A stretch of DNA of 26,928 nt, taken from positions 1 to 26,928 of the IMG/VR virus record IMGVR_UViG_3300025872_000255; one strand, written 5' to 3'. The notes below the pieces were generated by a model that was given only the letters and a program-made list of their open reading frames with translations, ran no database searches and was not told the origin of the DNA. Below, in pieces: positions 1-8,021 of the stretch. The stretch is from a virus. Positions within the stretch are counted from its first letter, which is position 1; each line of letters opens with the position of its first letter. The translations under genes and the position numbers were made by a program.

Positions 1-30
1 TGCATGATCGCATACATACAGACAGGATAA
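1..30 (+). CDS. C-terminal end of upstream gene (partial)
   Basis: Frame 1 reads CMIAYIQTG and then stops at TAA (28-30), so the window opens inside the last codons of a gene whose body lies upstream. Nothing about function can be read from nine residues. The stop lies 7 nt before the TTG start of the gp25-like gene, the same tight spacing as the other genes here, so it is probably the previous structural gene of the same operon. It could also be a chance open stretch, since so little is visible. Confidence 0.45.
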   Translation, partial: CMIAYIQTG

Positions 31-37
31 ATCGACC

Positions 38-517
38 TTGTCATCTAAGAAGTACAGTTTCAAAGCTGTGGGTGAGACACCAGACGAACTTGCACAAAGG
101 GCGAGACAGTCTATCTCATCACCTCCGATTGGAATCGTTACGCCAATGTCACTTGGTGAAGGTGATGATGGTATCTTCAAGATGCACCATGACCTCGGAA
201 ACACTATTGCCGACAACCTTCGAAACCTGATATCAACGAACTGGGGGGAGAGACTGCTGGACTACAGGTTTGGTGCCAACCTCAGGGAGCTGACTTTTGA
301 ACTGGGGTCGGAAGACACGGATGCAGTTGCTATTGCAAGAATAAAAGCTGCGACTGACAGATACTTACCGTATGTCTCGCTTGATACATTCGAACCTTTC
401 AATGAACTCGTAGAAGAGTCTGGAATCGCTAGAATCGGAGTGAGAATAACATACACTGTCCCACTTGTTGACACTAAGACACGGTCACTAGAGGTGACTC
501 TACACACGGCAGGATGA
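38..517 (+). CDS. gp25: gp25-like baseplate wedge protein
   Basis: This 159-aa protein resembles the GPW/gp25 family (T4 gp25, P2 gpW), a small wedge component that contacts the sheath-initiating end of the baseplate. The diagnostic part is residues 54-100. A helix (DNLRNLISTNWGERLLD) leads into a turn and YRFGANLRELTFE, matching the T4 gp25 pattern of a helix, then FGCDL and LFE. The C-terminal half (about 110-159) is the alternating beta region typical of the fold. It is slightly longer than T4 gp25 (132 aa) because of a 40-residue N-terminal extension. The start must be TTG at 38: an in-frame stop lies at 5-7 and no ATG or GTG lies between. A weak AGGA at 24-27 precedes it. The next gene is baseplate gp6-like and overlaps by 4 nt, as expected for a wedge operon. 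Confidence 0.88.
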   Translation: MSSKKYSFKAVGETPDELAQRARQSISSPPIGIVTPMSLGEGDDGIFKMHHDLGNTIADNLRNLISTNWGERLLDYRFGANLRELTFELGSEDTDAVAIARIKAATDRYLPYVSLDTFEPFNELVEESGIARIGVRITYTVPLVDTKTRSLEVTLHTAG

Positions 518-2346
518 TGGCTGCAAATAGAAAGACACCCAACCGAAACTACCTCTCGAAGGACTTTGCGGACTTTCGTCGTGACCTCCTCGGGTATGCA
601 AGAACATTCTTCCCGGACAAGATCCAGGACTTCAGCGAAGCTTCTGTTGGTGGGCTTTTGCTAGACATGGCCGCAACAGTCGGCGACAACATGTCATTCT
701 ACCTTGACCACCAGTTCAGGGAGCTGTCTTGGAGTGAAGCTGTTGAAGTGCAGAACATTGAAAGGCTGCTTCGTAATAACGGCGTCAAGATTACTGGTGC
801 ATCTCCAAGCACAGTGACCCTAACGTTCTACATTGAGGTACCTGCTGTGGATAACCTTGGTGTAGCAGTCCCAGATGAATCATCGCTCCCGGTAATACTT
901 CCTGACACCGTTGTTGCTTCGTCAAACGGCGTGTTCTTCTCAACTGTTGCACCTGTGGATTTCACAGAGAAAGACAGGGCGGGCAACCTAATGTCTAACA
1001 TAGTGGTTGGTGACACTTCAAATGATGGCACACCACTCACATTCATCCTCAGTAAGAACACGACTGCCGTATCAGGCAAAATCTATACTGAGAGCTTCAC
1101 ATTTGGATCCGGCTACAGGCCATTCCAGACTATAAACCTCTCTAACGAGAATGTCACAGAGGTGATGTCCGTCGTAGATTCTGATGGAAACCTCTGGTAT
1201 GAAGTTGAAAGCCTGACACAGGACACGGTGTTCTTGGGTAACAGAAATAGAACACCTGATCGGGATGAAGTTGAGGAATCGCTTTACGTCGTTCCTGCAC
1301 CACTGCGTTTCATCACAACTGTTGACCTGCAGAGTAGGTCAATGCAGCTCAGGTTTGGAGGTGGAGATCCAAACGCTGTCGATGATGATGTCTTTCCTGA
1401 CCCTTCAAAGTTCTCACTGCCCACTTATGGAAGGAATACGATTCCACGGTTCACAGTCGACCCTAATGCCCTATTGCGTTCAAAGACTCTTGGGGTCGCT
1501 CCTACCTCTACGACACTAACTGTCAACTATCGTGCTGGTGGCGGAATCTCACACAATGTTGGAGCAGGAACCATTCGATCAATCAAGACCCTTAATATGG
1601 AGTTTCGTGACGGGCCTGCGTCTTCTATTGCGACAGCTGTTAGGGCATCTGTGGACGTTGTCAATAACACACCTGCAACAGGAGGAGCCCAAGCACCGAC
1701 GATCGACCAGCTTCGCACCCTTGTGCCAGCAGCAAAGAATGCGCAGGCAAGGATAGTGACTAAATCAGACCTCATATCTAGGGTGTACTCATTGCCATCA
1801 AAGTTTGGCAAGGTCTTCCGTGCAGGTGTGAGGCCAAACCCAAACAATCCCTTGGCATCCCAACTGTTTGTGCTTAGCACCGATTCTAATGGGAGGCTCA
1901 TACAGACTCCCGACACGCTGAAGCAGAACTTGAGAACCTATCTCAACGAGTATAGGCTAATATCGGATGCAATTGACATTGTTGATGCCAGGGTGATAAA
2001 CGTTACCTTACAAGTAACGATTGTTCCGACTGCAAACGCAGTACCACTTAATGTTTCAAGAGACGTGATCCAGGCTCTAAGGACGTTGATGTCAACAAGC
2101 AACACGCAGATTGACCAAGCAATCGTAATATCTGACGTTCTCAACTCAATCATAAACGTTCAAGGTGTGCTCGCGGTTACCAACATCTCAGTGCAGAGCA
2201 TATCTGGCTTGCTTGATGGCAGACAATACTCTGAGAATTACTTTGATGTTGAGGCCAACACATACAGGGGTCTCATTGTGCCTCCACCTGGTGCAATATT
2301 TGAAGTAAGATTCCCACAATACGACATAGTCGTTACGACGGAGTAA
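514..2346 (+). CDS. gp6: gp6-like (baseplate J family) baseplate wedge protein
   Basis: This 610-aa protein is a wedge subunit of the T4 gp6/P2 gpJ type, which forms the ring-connecting part of the baseplate. The N-terminus is characteristic: NYLSKDFADFRRDLLGYA, then FFPDKIQDFSEASVGGLLLDMAA and SFYLDHQFREL (residues about 11-70), the usual opening of gp6-like proteins in large myoviruses. Residues about 390-600 fit the baseplate-J C-terminal domain, with repeated beta strands and KSDLISRVYSLPSKFGKV. T4 gp6 is 660 aa, so length fits. The start is ATG 514 (ATGA overlap with gp25) or ATG 517. Neither has a good Shine-Dalgarno sequence, so translation is probably coupled to gp25. Confidence 0.88.
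   Translation: MMAANRKTPNRNYLSKDFADFRRDLLGYARTFFPDKIQDFSEASVGGLLLDMAATVGDNMSFYLDHQFRELSWSEAVEVQNIERLLRNNGVKITGASPSTVTLTFYIEVPAVDNLGVAVPDESSLPVILPDTVVASSNGVFFSTVAPVDFTEKDRAGNLMSNIVVGDTSNDGTPLTFILSKNTTAVSGKIYTESFTFGSGYRPFQTINLSNENVTEVMSVVDSDGNLWYEVESLTQDTVFLGNRNRTPDRDEVEESLYVVPAPLRFITTVDLQSRSMQLRFGGGDPNAVDDDVFPDPSKFSLPTYGRNTIPRFTVDPNALLRSKTLGVAPTSTTLTVNYRAGGGISHNVGAGTIRSIKTLNMEFRDGPASSIATAVRASVDVVNNTPATGGAQAPTIDQLRTLVPAAKNAQARIVTKSDLISRVYSLPSKFGKVFRAGVRPNPNNPLASQLFVLSTDSNGRLIQTPDTLKQNLRTYLNEYRLISDAIDIVDARVINVTLQVTIVPTANAVPLNVSRDVIQALRTLMSTSNTQIDQAIVISDVLNSIINVQGVLAVTNISVQSISGLLDGRQYSENYFDVEANTYRGLIVPPPGAIFEVRFPQYDIVVTTE
2340..2343 (+). promoter_or_regulatory. Ribosome binding site deciding the GTG start at 2350
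   Basis: GGAG lies 6 nt upstream of GTG 2350 and overlaps the end of the gp6-like gene. It supports use of the non-ATG start for the DNRLRE-like protein. Confidence 0.6.
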
Positions 2347-2349
2347 AAA

Positions 2350-3849
2350 GTGATCGTCATTTTGACGGCCTCAGCCGACACTTACATAACAAACAAAATT
2401 GTCGACTCACTTGCTGCTGTTTCTGGAAATGTCGGACATGCAGGGACGATTGACATATTCAAGCTGTATGATGAAAGCTTTGAGGTAACTGGTGCAAACG
2501 AGTTGTCTCGTGCACTTCTACGTTTCGACTATGGCAGGCTGAGGTCACTTACTTCATCAATACTTGACCTAAACGACATGAGGGCAGTCCTCAAGTTGCG
2601 GCATATAAGCGCAGGACAACCTGTTCCAAGTGACTTTACGATATCGGTCTTTCCCATCACGGCAAACTTCAGTGAAGGTTTGGGCAGGAATATCTCTTCA
2701 TATTCTGACATCTCAGCAGCAAACTTTCTGTCAAGCTCTGCAAACGTATTGTGGAATACGCCAGGCGCTGATGCAAGTGGAACTCTTGGAGACACAGGCA
2801 TCGACTACATTGCAAGAGGTGACCTACTAGATGGCGCAGGAGTAAGGTCTCTAGAGTTCAAGCAGAACTTTCCGATCGGAAATGAAGACCTTGCAATCGA
2901 CGTGACTTCGTTCCTATCAGCGTCAATGGTCGGAATATTGCCACAACCTGCCATAAGATTGTCTCTTACAGGAAGTGAAGAGCAGGATGACATCACTAGG
3001 TTCGTAAAGAGATTCGCTTCAAGGCATGTCAAGGACCCAACACTCAGGCCAAGCATTGAAGTCTACTTTGATGATGCAGTACAGGATACTCGTCAGTCAA
3101 TGCTGTTCGATGTGACAGGAACTCTGTTCCTAACGAACAATGTTCGTGGTGTGAGAAAGAACATAGTCTCAGGAAGCTCGCTTACGCAGATAAGCGGTGA
3201 CAACTGCCTCATTGTAGATCTCATGACGGGCTCTTTCACAGCATCGTTTACGGGATCACAGTACTCAGCCGTAGAACCTTCTGTTGGAATGTACTATGTC
3301 AACTGTGTCATTCGATCAAATGATACGAGAATCGTCACAGGAACCACTGGTCTTTCAAGCTTTATAAGCGCATCAGGATCTGTCACATTCAACGAAAAAT
3401 GGAGATCGATTGACGGAAGCGTCGTTTACAAGGAATCAGAGCTTACCTTCAACAAGAACGATCCTGGTGGAAATGTCTATGCAACTGATGCCTTGATTGC
3501 ACACTGCAGTGGCCCACAAAACCTTCCAGGTGATCGAACGGCTGTGATTAGGGCAAAATTCTTTGACCTTGCTTCCGAAGATACAGTATCAAAGTTTGCA
3601 ATCGAGAAAAAGCCACTACAACTAACTTCTGTGCTGTACAGAGCGTTTGATGTGAACGACAAGAGCCTGATATTCGACTTCGATGCAATTGGGACTAAAG
3701 CTTCTTTAGATGAGAACGGAAACTTCTTCACAGTGTACAGCGACACCTTTCCTTACGGCAGGCCAGTAACATTTGAGTTTCTTGTCGAATACAATGGCAA
3801 ACAGACAATAGTAAGTTCGAACGGTTACACGTTCATGCACGGAGAGTGA
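2350..3849 (+). CDS. Virion protein with N-terminal DNRLRE (CBM96-like) domain
   Basis: This 499-aa protein has residues about 5-240 with the landmarks of the DNRLRE/CBM96 beta-sandwich family, named for bacterial carbohydrate-binding modules. It opens with TASADTYITNK, has the RALLRFDYGRL strand (about 53-63), AVLKLRH, then FSEGLG (107) and VLWNTPGA, which matches the family's WSE...TWNNxP region. A DLAIDVTSFL strand follows, and it ends with FASRHVKDPTLRPSIEVYF (about 222-240), the family's S-R-E...P-x-L closing strands. The C-terminal 260 residues are predicted beta-rich and unassigned; residues about 435-480 (DVNDKSLIFDFD, DENGNFFTVYSD) look like another beta module. It sits between the gp6-like and gp7-like wedge genes, so a baseplate-attached position is inferred. 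Glycan binding is suggested only by family, and the enzyme or ligand is unknown. GTG start with GGAG 6 nt upstream. Confidence 0.68.
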   Translation: MIVILTASADTYITNKIVDSLAAVSGNVGHAGTIDIFKLYDESFEVTGANELSRALLRFDYGRLRSLTSSILDLNDMRAVLKLRHISAGQPVPSDFTISVFPITANFSEGLGRNISSYSDISAANFLSSSANVLWNTPGADASGTLGDTGIDYIARGDLLDGAGVRSLEFKQNFPIGNEDLAIDVTSFLSASMVGILPQPAIRLSLTGSEEQDDITRFVKRFASRHVKDPTLRPSIEVYFDDAVQDTRQSMLFDVTGTLFLTNNVRGVRKNIVSGSSLTQISGDNCLIVDLMTGSFTASFTGSQYSAVEPSVGMYYVNCVIRSNDTRIVTGTTGLSSFISASGSVTFNEKWRSIDGSVVYKESELTFNKNDPGGNVYATDALIAHCSGPQNLPGDRTAVIRAKFFDLASEDTVSKFAIEKKPLQLTSVLYRAFDVNDKSLIFDFDAIGTKASLDENGNFFTVYSDTFPYGRPVTFEFLVEYNGKQTIVSSNGYTFMHGE

Positions 3850-6800
3850 TGTCAATAGCTAAGAATCGCTCGCTTGGAAACGCAATTGAGGCGGCGTCTC
3901 CATCTTTGCCCGTGTCATATCGCGGAATTGACTTCACAGACTCAAATGTCACGACAGGATCATTTAGGCACGACACACCAGGGGCACCGCTAAGATCGAC
4001 ACAACAGCTTCCCATAGATTGGTCGGATTTTTCACGACACACATTCTTTGGCTCTGCAGAAGTCGCAGTTAACGTTGCATTTGACAAGATCATCAACGGT
4101 TTTCCCTTTGACGGTAACAGTCAAGAGATTGGAAACTTCCTTGATGGGCTCTCTGGGTTTGAGAGGTATGTGTATGATTCGTTCCAGAAGAGCCTAAACT
4201 GCATCTTCATCACAGCAAGTCACATTGCTGTAAATGACGTGGCAGGCGGTACCGATACGGCACTCTCAAAGAGAAAGGATGGATCGAACGTTCTAGATCC
4301 TGGTCTGCAGTCTTTCTCACTACAGCTGAAGCTATTTGTTCCCTCCGATTCCAACACAGACTCTGTCATCGTCCAGCGTGCCTCAGGAACATCCGGTTAC
4401 ACACTAGCGTTAGAAGCAAATGCAACATCGGACACGGGTGTTGTCATGTTTATGGTGACATCCGGCAGCGCTGAAATCAGGACGAGCGCAAGTTTTGAGA
4501 AAGGCAAGTGGTTCGATCTGTGTGCGCAGACTGTGAGAAGGCCAAGTATAAACAAGCTTGCTGTAAGCATTGACGGGGTTCTTCGGTCGACTTCCTCCAC
4601 TGCGTATGAGCTTGAAGAATTCAGCACCAGAGGAACTTTACTCTTGATTGGAAGTGGCACATCACATGTTGGAACTGCCACAATATTCACACCAACATCA
4701 AACTTGTCAGCGTCAATTGACGACCTAAAGTTCTTCATTGGTAACAGGAGTCAGGAAGATATCCTACAGGTATCAAAGCGAGGAGTCTGGCCCCGAGATG
4801 ATCTGAAGCTCCTGTTCAGGTTCAACGAGCCCGCTGGTGATTATGCTCAGAAAGATCTGCTACTAGACTCAAGTGGAAATGGACTTCACTCAAGAGTGAC
4901 AAACTATTCCGATGCTGTGAGATCTTCACCTGACGGTCTTCCATTCTTCTACGAAAGACCTGAGTATAATCCCACACTCTTCCCCGATGCAGAAGAAATT
5001 GTTAATCTGAACTCCTCACTTCTGCTTTCAGCTTCACAGTACGATGAGAAAAATCCCAACCTCATCACGAGACTGATACCACCTCACTATTTGCAAGAAG
5101 GCCAGGTCTCCCAGGGCTTAGAAACGGAAGAAGGAAAGATAGTTGAAGCTTACCCTGAATCGGGTGATACACCAAGACAGGCAAAACTGGGCTCTGCGCA
5201 GATAATCTCAAGCATGCTTTACATTTGGGCCAAGCAGTTTGATGAGTACAAGCTTTTCCTTGATCAGTTCTCACTGCTAGACGACATCAATCCGGTGTCC
5301 ACCGGCTCAGTCGCAAACACATTCATACTGCGGCAGTCAAAGGAGTTTGGGTTTGAATTACCGAAGCTATTTGAGCAGAACGACCTGAAATCGTCAGAGT
5401 TCGGTGATGACATTGGAATTGATCCGTCTGCTGGAAACGTTCCTCTCTCCGAACTACAGTACCAGGCGTGGCGCAGAATAGTTTCGAACTTTCCTGATGT
5501 CATAAGCAGCAAGGGGACACTGTACTCAGTCAAAAGCCTGATTCGCTCATTCGGAGTTAATCCTGACACTGCCGTTCGAGTAAGAGAGTACGGTGGTTCA
5601 AGGAGTGGGTATATCGGCGGAAGGGTCCCAAGACGAGACTCGATAGGTGAGCTTGTTGTCACCGGGTCATGGAGAGCGACATCCCCATTTCTATCGGGAA
5701 CTCGAGTTGAACCTGGACTGCCAAGTCCCAAGGGAACTTTCATCAATGGCGTCTCAGATAGTCCAGATGACGGCTTGCTGACATCGGGATCGTGGTCTTG
5801 GGAAGGTTCTTTCACATACCCACTGACAAGGCAAAAGAACGGTTATGAATCTCTTGTGAGGATGTATTGCACAGGTTCATCAGGCCTGGGAATGCTTGCA
5901 AACTTGACCTTTGACACAAATGGTATCGTAGCGAGCAAAGTTGCCAACGTTAGGCTTCATGCTGCATACTCGACAGTCATACCAAACGGATTCGAGCTTC
6001 TGATTCCAACTGCATCTGTGCTCGATGGTGATAGGTGGAGTGTCTCCTTTGGAAGGGAGAAGCTGTCACCACAAATGTCAAGATGGTTCCTCAGGGCAGG
6101 AAAAGAGATCGCGGGTGAGGTTGCAGAGTCATACTCAACCGAGACCTATGTCACCTGCTCAGAACAGGATGACGCTTTCTCAAACAAGGGAAGCGTTTTC
6201 AATGCATCTGGAAGCTTCTTTGTCCTCGGAAATGAGCCCAACATTGTGACTGCGGGTCAGTTTGTGGAGTATGCATACCCATCATTTGTGACCGGTGCGT
6301 TCCTGGGCAATGTCTCAAGGGTAAGGTTCTATTCAAAGTTCAATGATGACGCTGAATGGCTGGAGCACATTAGAGACGTGACATCGACTGGTGTCAAAGA
6401 TCCACTGACTAACTTCAACTTTGTCACAACAGCGTCTGGCTCATACGAGAGGTTAAGACTCGACGTCCCATTTGACCAGGACATTACGGGATCGGATACG
6501 TCTGGTGAGATACAGTTCTTTGATTACTCACAGAACTCTTTGCACCTCACAGGTGTCAATTTCCCAGTATCAACAACAGTTCTTGGAAACACAGATGTTC
6601 TGTATTCTGGGCTTGACCCAAAGTTCGATGAGAGGTCAACCAACAACAAGGTAAGAGTCAGGTCTTGGCAGAGTTATGAGAACGCCGTTAAGTACGGTGG
6701 TGAAGTTGGTCACGCATATGAGGTGCCAAGGAATGAAGAAGGAGCAGATGATACTCGTTTCGGCATAGAGATAAGCGTAGTGCAGGGATTGAATGAGGAC

Positions 6801-7175
6801 ATCATGAGGATGTTTGCCGACCACAGTGCAATAGATGATGCCGTAGGAGAACCAAACGCCATCTTTGATGATTCTTACGCTCATCTCGACGACATTAGAG
6901 AGGTCTACTTCAATAGGTTGACGGGACCCACTGATTTTCATAATGTCTTCTTGTTCTCTAAGTGGTTCGAGGGAACGATTGGAAAATTAGTCGAACAGAT
7001 CATTCCGGCTAACACAAGATATTTTGGGACAAACTTCGTGATTGAAAGTCACGTTCTCGAGAGAAATAGGATGAGATACACGTGGGGAGACTTATACCTC
7101 GGTGAGAATGATAGGCTTGGACTTCGTGGGACAATTGGTCTAAGCCAACTTCTTGCGACAATGAGGAGGAGCTGA
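3849..7175 (+). CDS. Large baseplate wedge-type protein with LamG-like domains (gp7/tail protein I-like core)
   Basis: A protein of about 1108 aa. From the N-terminus: (i) residues 150-310, a concanavalin/LamG-like sandwich (FSLQLKLFVP, GKWFDLCAQ, LAVSIDGVLRS, ASIDDLKFFIG), followed by the LamG-style LLFRFNEPAGDY...DSSGNGLHS at 321-352; (ii) residues 450-585, a helical core (SSMLYIWAKQFDEYKLFLDQ, QYQAWRRIVSNFPDVISSKGT, KSLIRSFGVNP) resembling the KGT-containing region of P2 tail protein I; (iii) residues 645-880, a second LamG-like sandwich (DGDRWSVSFGRE, GNVSRVRFYSKFNDDAEWLEHIRD); (iv) a C-terminal block ending NFVIESHVLERNRMRY. Its size is close to T4 gp7 (1032 aa), and it follows gp25 and gp6 as gp7 does in T4. 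The gp7 assignment is inference. ATG 3849 (TGATG overlap, GGAG 3841-3844) is preferred to GTG 3846. Confidence 0.72.
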   Translation: MSIAKNRSLGNAIEAASPSLPVSYRGIDFTDSNVTTGSFRHDTPGAPLRSTQQLPIDWSDFSRHTFFGSAEVAVNVAFDKIINGFPFDGNSQEIGNFLDGLSGFERYVYDSFQKSLNCIFITASHIAVNDVAGGTDTALSKRKDGSNVLDPGLQSFSLQLKLFVPSDSNTDSVIVQRASGTSGYTLALEANATSDTGVVMFMVTSGSAEIRTSASFEKGKWFDLCAQTVRRPSINKLAVSIDGVLRSTSSTAYELEEFSTRGTLLLIGSGTSHVGTATIFTPTSNLSASIDDLKFFIGNRSQEDILQVSKRGVWPRDDLKLLFRFNEPAGDYAQKDLLLDSSGNGLHSRVTNYSDAVRSSPDGLPFFYERPEYNPTLFPDAEEIVNLNSSLLLSASQYDEKNPNLITRLIPPHYLQEGQVSQGLETEEGKIVEAYPESGDTPRQAKLGSAQIISSMLYIWAKQFDEYKLFLDQFSLLDDINPVSTGSVANTFILRQSKEFGFELPKLFEQNDLKSSEFGDDIGIDPSAGNVPLSELQYQAWRRIVSNFPDVISSKGTLYSVKSLIRSFGVNPDTAVRVREYGGSRSGYIGGRVPRRDSIGELVVTGSWRATSPFLSGTRVEPGLPSPKGTFINGVSDSPDDGLLTSGSWSWEGSFTYPLTRQKNGYESLVRMYCTGSSGLGMLANLTFDTNGIVASKVANVRLHAAYSTVIPNGFELLIPTASVLDGDRWSVSFGREKLSPQMSRWFLRAGKEIAGEVAESYSTETYVTCSEQDDAFSNKGSVFNASGSFFVLGNEPNIVTAGQFVEYAYPSFVTGAFLGNVSRVRFYSKFNDDAEWLEHIRDVTSTGVKDPLTNFNFVTTASGSYERLRLDVPFDQDITGSDTSGEIQFFDYSQNSLHLTGVNFPVSTTVLGNTDVLYSGLDPKFDERSTNNKVRVRSWQSYENAVKYGGEVGHAYEVPRNEEGADDTRFGIEISVVQGLNEDIMRMFADHSAIDDAVGEPNAIFDDSYAHLDDIREVYFNRLTGPTDFHNVFLFSKWFEGTIGKLVEQIIPANTRYFGTNFVIESHVLERNRMRYTWGDLYLGENDRLGLRGTIGLSQLLATMRRS
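7164..7169 (+). promoter_or_regulatory. Strong Shine-Dalgarno AGGAGG for the GTG start at 7176
   Basis: A perfect AGGAGG lies 6 nt upstream of GTG 7176 and inside the last codons of the preceding gene. It is the best ribosome binding site among the abutting genes and fixes the start of the 280-aa protein despite its GTG codon. Confidence 0.8.
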
Positions 7176-8018
7176 GTGGGAACGACCATAAGCGGAAGTA
7201 TTGAAGCGGCAAGCTCGCGACAGGGAGTTGAGATTAATGACTTCAGCCAAGTTTATGCTTCGATGCTTCCAAGGTTTCTATCGAATGCCGCACCCAGCAT
7301 CGTCGTCAATGGTAGGAAGTTACAAAGCGGAGATGCATTTGACGACAGCATATCAAGCGTACTTGCAGGCAACAAGGTATCGGTAGTTCCCAATCATCAT
7401 GCAGAGGACCGGGACATTGGCATGCCAAAGTCCCACTACAGTGACACGCCCTTTCATGAGATGGGACGCCTTGAGCCCGTTGCATACATACAGTCAGAAG
7501 ACCTGCATGCCCTCTATCCGGTTATTCTGGATGAGGTCTCACCAATAGACCCAGGCCTTCTCAACGGAATCATTGAGCCACTACCGATCAGGCAGGCGGC
7601 CTCCAGGACAGCCCTTGAGAATGTAAGACTGTCAAAAGGGGTTACCAGTGACATCACGAGTCATCACATCGATGTGTTTGGTTACTCCATTCCAATAGAG
7701 CAGAAAGTGTACGACGTTGCAACGCAGAACAGCACGAGACCATACCAGGAATACGGTGTTGAATCCCTTATTCAGGAAAAAGCAATGTCTTACTTTGCCG
7801 ACGACCCAATCACATCATCACCATACTACGAAGACAAGTCAAAAGAATCAAGAAGTCTCTACAAGGTTGATGACGAGATGCTTTCAGTGATTGAGGCTAT
7901 GGGTACGCAGTTGAGAACATTCGGTATTGATTACCGTTCTGCAGCCGCAGGATATACTTTCATAGATGGCATTAATGGGACAGATTCCATAGTGTTCATG
8001 GACAGAAAAGGACGTTGA
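7176..8018 (+). CDS. Virion-region protein of unknown function (280 aa)
   Basis: I do not recognise this 280-aa protein. It is soluble-looking, with no signal peptide or membrane segment. Residues 10-45 look helical (IEAASSRQGVEINDFSQVYA), followed by mixed sequence with many Asp, Tyr and His residues (NHHAEDRDIGMPKSHYSDTP near 73-92; TSHHIDVFGYSIP near 160-172). The C-terminus (about 225-280) has DDEMLSVIEAMGTQLRTFGI and ends in a basic tail. It directly abuts the gp7-like gene (stop 7173-7175, start 7176) and lies 3 nt before the 1194-aa LamG protein. A baseplate or tail accessory role is therefore inferred from position only. The GTG start is fixed by the AGGAGG at 7164-7169. Confidence 0.6.
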   Translation: MGTTISGSIEAASSRQGVEINDFSQVYASMLPRFLSNAAPSIVVNGRKLQSGDAFDDSISSVLAGNKVSVVPNHHAEDRDIGMPKSHYSDTPFHEMGRLEPVAYIQSEDLHALYPVILDEVSPIDPGLLNGIIEPLPIRQAASRTALENVRLSKGVTSDITSHHIDVFGYSIPIEQKVYDVATQNSTRPYQEYGVESLIQEKAMSYFADDPITSSPYYEDKSKESRSLYKVDDEMLSVIEAMGTQLRTFGIDYRSAAAGYTFIDGINGTDSIVFMDRKGR

Positions 8019-8021
8019 TAA

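Noticed and set aside
5264-5815. 183-codon open frame on the minus strand inside the gp7-like gene
   Set aside because: It lies entirely opposite the best-conserved helical core of the forward protein, so it is a shadow frame.
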